A stretch of DNA of 35,163 nucleotides from Bacillota bacterium. Its GTDB lineage: Bacteria; Vulcanimicrobiota; JAJTBE01. The notes beneath the pieces were generated by a model. It saw only the letters and a program-made list of their open reading frames with translations, was not told the origin of the DNA and searched no databases. The DNA lies in assembly GCA_021287065.1 (NCBI GenBank), contig JAJTBE010000177.1, positions 1 to 35,163 on the forward strand. Reading direction: 5' to 3'. Position numbers and translations under genes: made by a program. Positions 32,501-35,163 of this stretch are shown one piece after another; within the stretch, counting starts at the first letter, position 1; each line of letters starts with the position of its first letter.

Positions 32501-33739
32501 ATGATAGAACCCGGGGAAGTGCTGAATAACAGATACAAGATTCTTCATTTTTCCCATAAAGGAACATACAAAAATATCTACAAAGCTGAAGATCAGCTCG
32601 AAAACACATTCGTTGCAGTTAAAGAGATCGATTTATCCGGACTCCGCATCAGGGAAGCTGCCGAGCTGAAAACAGGCTTCAGGGAAGAAATCAATTATCT
32701 GAAGAACCTTAACCATCCCACACTTGTTAAGTTTATAGACAGTTTCTCTATAGATACTGTTTTCTATTATGTAGTTGAATGGGTTGACGGCATGGACCTG
32801 AAAACCGCACTCGCTAAAATGAATAAGCCTTTTAAAGGCAAAGAAGTTGCCAACCTGTTCTACGCTATTGCAGACTTTTTCGATTATACCCACATTCAGG
32901 ATCCCCCCTACTACATGAGGCTTCTCAAGCCTTCCGACATTATGGTTGCCGAAGGCGGAATTGTCAAAATTGTAGATCTTGGCATGGACCTTGAAGTTGA
33001 TGTCAATTCAACCCCTCCGGGTTATATCGTACCCGATGATGAACCCGGCGATAAAAGGGATGTTTTTATACTCGGCACCCTTATTTTTGAACTTGTTACG
33101 AAACAGGAACCGGGAACCTATGCGACAAATCCGTTTCCTGAAACAAAAGACCTCAACAAAGAAGTAAACAAAGCTTTTTCAGATATTCTCGCCATGTGCC
33201 TTGTGGAAAAAAGATCAAAAACCATCTCAGTAAAAGAACTCAAAAACGATCTGATGAGATGGTTTCCTGAGTTTATCTCCAGAGACCAGACCACCCCTGA
33301 AGCAGTAACTGAAGACCTCAAGGAAAAAGAACAATCCGTACTTATGAGTAAACTTGGATGCTACGGATGCTTCACTTTTATTATAACAGCCATCATCCTC
33401 ACATTTATGTACCTTCCCGGGTTCATAATCAACTGGAATATCTCAAGACTCGACCAGTGTTCTTCAAATGTGGATAAACTTGCCAACAGTATCAACAACT
33501 ACTATTCCGATTATAAAAAATATCCCGCAAGACTTGATGACCTGATTCCAAGATATCTTGACGAATTCCCAAGCTGTCCCGTTACAGGAGACTCAAAACC
33601 TTATATCGAAGCATACGAACATAATGATGTCGGAGGCATATTTACCATATGCTGCTCAGGACATTTTCACAAAAATGCAGGAGCACCGGAAAATTACCCC
33701 ACCTACAGTAAAAAGTGGGGACTGAAGAAAAAACCGTAA
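32501..33739 (+). CDS. Membrane Ser/Thr pseudokinase with extracytoplasmic pseudopilin-like domain
   Basis: 412 residues. The kinase fold covers 10-255: a glycine-loop region without its glycines (FSHKGTYKNIYKAED), Lys41 in VAVKEID, an alpha-C Glu near 62, hinge VVEWVDGMDLKTAL. The catalytic loop HRDLKPxN is changed to MRLLKPSDI (139-147), with Leu141 at the catalytic Asp. DxG survives as Asp159-Leu-Gly, and YIVPDDE and DVFILGTLIFELVT match the usual later motifs. A membrane segment follows (about 288-311). Residues 316-402 resemble the C part of type II secretion pseudopilins: LANSINNYYSDYKKYPARLD, DLIPRYLDEFPSCPVTG, FTICCSGHF. The protein probably relays an outside or envelope state to the cytoplasm without kinase activity. 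GGAGG stands 6 nt before the ATG. Confidence 0.85.
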   Translation: MIEPGEVLNNRYKILHFSHKGTYKNIYKAEDQLENTFVAVKEIDLSGLRIREAAELKTGFREEINYLKNLNHPTLVKFIDSFSIDTVFYYVVEWVDGMDLKTALAKMNKPFKGKEVANLFYAIADFFDYTHIQDPPYYMRLLKPSDIMVAEGGIVKIVDLGMDLEVDVNSTPPGYIVPDDEPGDKRDVFILGTLIFELVTKQEPGTYATNPFPETKDLNKEVNKAFSDILAMCLVEKRSKTISVKELKNDLMRWFPEFISRDQTTPEAVTEDLKEKEQSVLMSKLGCYGCFTFIITAIILTFMYLPGFIINWNISRLDQCSSNVDKLANSINNYYSDYKKYPARLDDLIPRYLDEFPSCPVTGDSKPYIEAYEHNDVGGIFTICCSGHFHKNAGAPENYPTYSKKWGLKKKP

Positions 33740-33755
33740 TTTTCCCTAAAACACC

Positions 33756-34439
33756 ATGAAGAAAAAATCGTATTTGCACAATATGCTTCTTTCTCTTTCG
33801 AGACTTGTAATCATAGGAGCATTAATATTTCTCACAGCAGGCAGAATCAATTACTGGCAGGGATGGCTCTATATAATCGTCCATCTCCTTATGTTTGCAG
33901 TTTCAATCCCCTTGTTTGCGGGTAAAGCGGAACTCATAAACGAAAGACTCAACCCGGGAGGACCTGCGAAAAAATGGGACATTCCACTGGTCGGCATAAT
34001 GCTTTTTAATGTTTTTGCAGTCATAATCATTGCAGCCCTCGACTCGGGAAGATTCCACTGGACAAAGAACCTGCCGGCAGCATCATATATTTCAGGCTGG
34101 ATATTATATGCCGCAGGAGTGGTGTTCAGCGTCTGGGCTATGTATATCAACAGATTTTTCTCAAGCATTGTGAGAATTCAGACAGACAGAGGACACACTG
34201 TTATAAAAGAAGGCCCCTACAAAATAGTAAGACACCCAGGCTATCTCGGAATGATAGTTTTAACGGCAGGCCTTCCATTGTGCATGGGGTCGTATTACGC
34301 ATTTATTCCATCTGCAATTATCATAATAGTAACAATAATAAGAACAAACCTCGAAGATAAAACCCTCGGAAATGAACTTGAAGGATATGTGGATTATTCG
34401 AAAACCACCAGATACAAAATAATCCCCGGCATCTGGTAA
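33756..34439 (+). CDS. Integral membrane methyltransferase, ICMT-like
   Basis: 227 residues with about five hydrophobic segments. The SAM-binding pattern is GPYKIVRHPGYLGM (about 154-167), followed by EDKTLGNELEGYVDYSKTTRYKIIPG, the C-terminal signature of isoprenylcysteine carboxyl methyltransferase-type enzymes. A conserved early region, LNPGGPAKKWD, supports the same group. It lies 16 bp after the pseudokinase gene and is probably in its operon; no ribosome site is seen, so coupling is likely. It is a second, diverged member of the family found at 21101-21688. Substrate unknown. Confidence 0.87.
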   Translation: MKKKSYLHNMLLSLSRLVIIGALIFLTAGRINYWQGWLYIIVHLLMFAVSIPLFAGKAELINERLNPGGPAKKWDIPLVGIMLFNVFAVIIIAALDSGRFHWTKNLPAASYISGWILYAAGVVFSVWAMYINRFFSSIVRIQTDRGHTVIKEGPYKIVRHPGYLGMIVLTAGLPLCMGSYYAFIPSAIIIIVTIIRTNLEDKTLGNELEGYVDYSKTTRYKIIPGIW

Positions 34440-34449
34440 CAAAGAAAAC

Positions 34450-34510
34450 ACCCCCACGCCAGCAAACCCCAGTAACCACAGGCTTGGCCAACAACCACAA
34501 GCCCGGCCAC
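34450..34510 (+). repeat. Composite palindromic repeat fragments
   Basis: CGCCAGCAAACCCCAGTAACCACA and GGCTTGGCCAACAACCACAA modules as in the 23-kb cluster, truncated and joined directly to a family A unit. Confidence 0.6.
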
Positions 34511-34512
34511 CC

Positions 34513-34640
34513 CCAATGCCACTGAATTAGTAAAATTCACTCAAATCCCCCAGCCCAATACTCTTGTTTTTCAAGGAGGGAGGTTCGGAGGGTAACCTCG
34601 CTTTTTCTAAAAAAGCGTGGTTCCCTCTGACGGTCCCCAA
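34513..34640. repeat. Hairpin repeat family A, copy 7
   Basis: CCCAATGCCACTGAATTAGT leader, GTTTTTCAAGGAGGG, and hairpin 34588-34627 (GAGGG-t-AACC-t-CGCTTTTT / AAAAAAGCG-t-GGTT-CCCTC), then TGACGGTCCCCAAA. Confidence 0.85.
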
Positions 34641-34675
34641 ACCCCAGTCGGTCCCCCGATTCAAAAGTTTTGGGA

Positions 34676-34790
34676 CTGAATTAGTAAAATTCCCTAAAAT
34701 CAATAGTCTAATACTCTTGTTTTTCAAGGGAGGAGGTTCGGAGGAGACCTCGCTTTTCCAAAAAAGCGTGGTCTCCTCTGACGGTCCCTG
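34676..34790. repeat. Hairpin repeat family A, copy 8 (variant stem)
   Basis: CTGAATTAGTAAAAT leader and a hairpin at 34741-34778: GAGGAGACC (34741-34749) against GGTCTCCTC (34770-34778) is perfect, with inner CGCTTTT/AAAAGCG. Both arms differ from copy 2 or 7 in matching ways, so the stem is preserved. Confidence 0.85.
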
Positions 34791-34795
34791 GTCGG

Positions 34796-34872
34796 TCCCC
34801 AATTCCAAAAGTTTTGGGATGGAGGTCCGGAGGAAACTTTTTTCAAAAAGTTTTCTCTGGGAGCTGGGCAAA
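34796..34872. repeat. Hairpin repeat family B, copy 3
   Basis: CAAAAGTTTTGGGATGGAGG leader and hairpin 34827-34860 (CCGGAGgAAACTTTTT / AAAAAGTTTtCTCTGG), then GGAGCTGGGCA. It again follows family A after a GGTCGGTCC spacer, the A-B order seen at 3.4-3.9 kb. Confidence 0.8.
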
Positions 34873-34924
34873 CAGTTATAATTCTCGTGAGCGTTCTGAC
34901 AAATTCATTCCTTAATTCCTGAGC

Positions 34925-35060
34925 ATTGCAGCCAACCCCCAGCAAACCCCAACAACCACAAGCCCGGCCAACAAATGCCGGATCGCAGGCGTCCCGCCTG
35001 TCCCCCGGGTCCCCGAACCCATCGCCAACCGCCAGCAAACTCCATAACCACAAATTAGGC
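34925..35060 (+). repeat. Composite palindromic repeat cluster
   Basis: CCCAGCAAACCCCAACAACC, ACAAGCCCGGCCAACAA, GCCGGATCGCAGGCGTCC with CGCCTGTCCCCCGGG, then CGCCAACCGCCAGCAAACTC and CATAACCACAAA. Same modules as at 4.0 and 23.3 kb. Confidence 0.7.
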
Positions 35061-35065
35061 TAACC

Positions 35066-35163
35066 CCAATGCTACTGAATTAGTAAAATCTCCTCCAACC
35101 CCTAACCCCAATACTCCTGTTTTTCAAGGAGGGAGGTTCGGAGGGTAACCTCGCTTTTCCAAA
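35066..35163. repeat. Hairpin repeat family A, copy 9, cut by window end
   Basis: Leader CCCAATGCTACTGAATTAGT, GTTTTTCAAGGAGGG and left arm GAGGGTAACCTCGCTTTTCC; the right arm lies beyond the window. Confidence 0.8.

Noticed and set aside
1-35163. tRNA, rRNA, transposase or phage genes
   Set aside because: None seen on reading both strands and the open frames.

Overview
The window looks like chromosome from a Gram-negative, deep-branching, mostly uncultured bacterium. Evidence: two LpxB-type glycosyltransferases (so an outer membrane with lipid A), a lipobox lipoprotein, an L,D-transpeptidase, a chemoreceptor, Roadblock/LC7 and very large TPR signalling proteins, frequent GTG/TTG starts with strong Shine-Dalgarno sites, and long gaps packed with palindromic repeats. 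Candidate phyla such as Riflebacteria or Wallbacteria would fit this gene content, but that placement is inference; no rRNA or other phylogenetic marker is present.

Layout. (1) 1-1417: end of a DNA methyltransferase carrying a degenerate nuclease-like tail, then an MjaI-type restriction endonuclease; together a type II restriction-modification pair expected to recognise CTAG. (2) 1448-2839: phosphomannomutase/phosphoglucomutase with a terminator. (3) 2840-4949: a 2.1-kb gap holding tandem and inverted palindromic repeats, then an AT-rich promoter region. (4) 4950-6797: chemoreceptor with a possible CheR-tether tail. (5) 6959-18567, minus strand: a signalling block. Read in its own direction it encodes a giant TPR protein, a two-Roadblock protein with a nuclease-like fold, a single Roadblock protein, a receiver/GAF/HisKA_3 kinase, a NarL-type response regulator, then a pseudo-histidine kinase with a receiver, and a GNAT-like protein. 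Inside this block, on the opposite strand, lies a complete TPP riboswitch with a consensus promoter and its own terminator but no downstream gene on its strand. (6) 18712-21688: lpxB, an lpxB-like gene and a membrane methyltransferase, overlapping by 4 bp. (7) 21704-22433: HEPN/MNT toxin-antitoxin pair. (8) 22502-23197: lipoprotein, then a second palindromic repeat cluster. (9) 23866-26834, minus: L,D-transpeptidase and two exported proteins. (10) 26960-32344, minus: cutA, PHP phosphoesterase, a SEC-C/metal-rich protein, pdxS, marC. (11) 32501-34439: a membrane pseudokinase with an extracytoplasmic pseudopilin-like domain, and an ICMT-like methyltransferase. (12) 34440-35163: a third repeat cluster running off the window.

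The most unusual items are the orphan TPP riboswitch unit (9097-9256), a hairpin repeat family whose copies show compensating changes on both stem arms, the pseudokinase-pseudopilin fusion, the Roadblock protein with a PD-(D/E)XK-like core, and the apparent complete absence of CTAG from the window next to a CTAG-type restriction gene.
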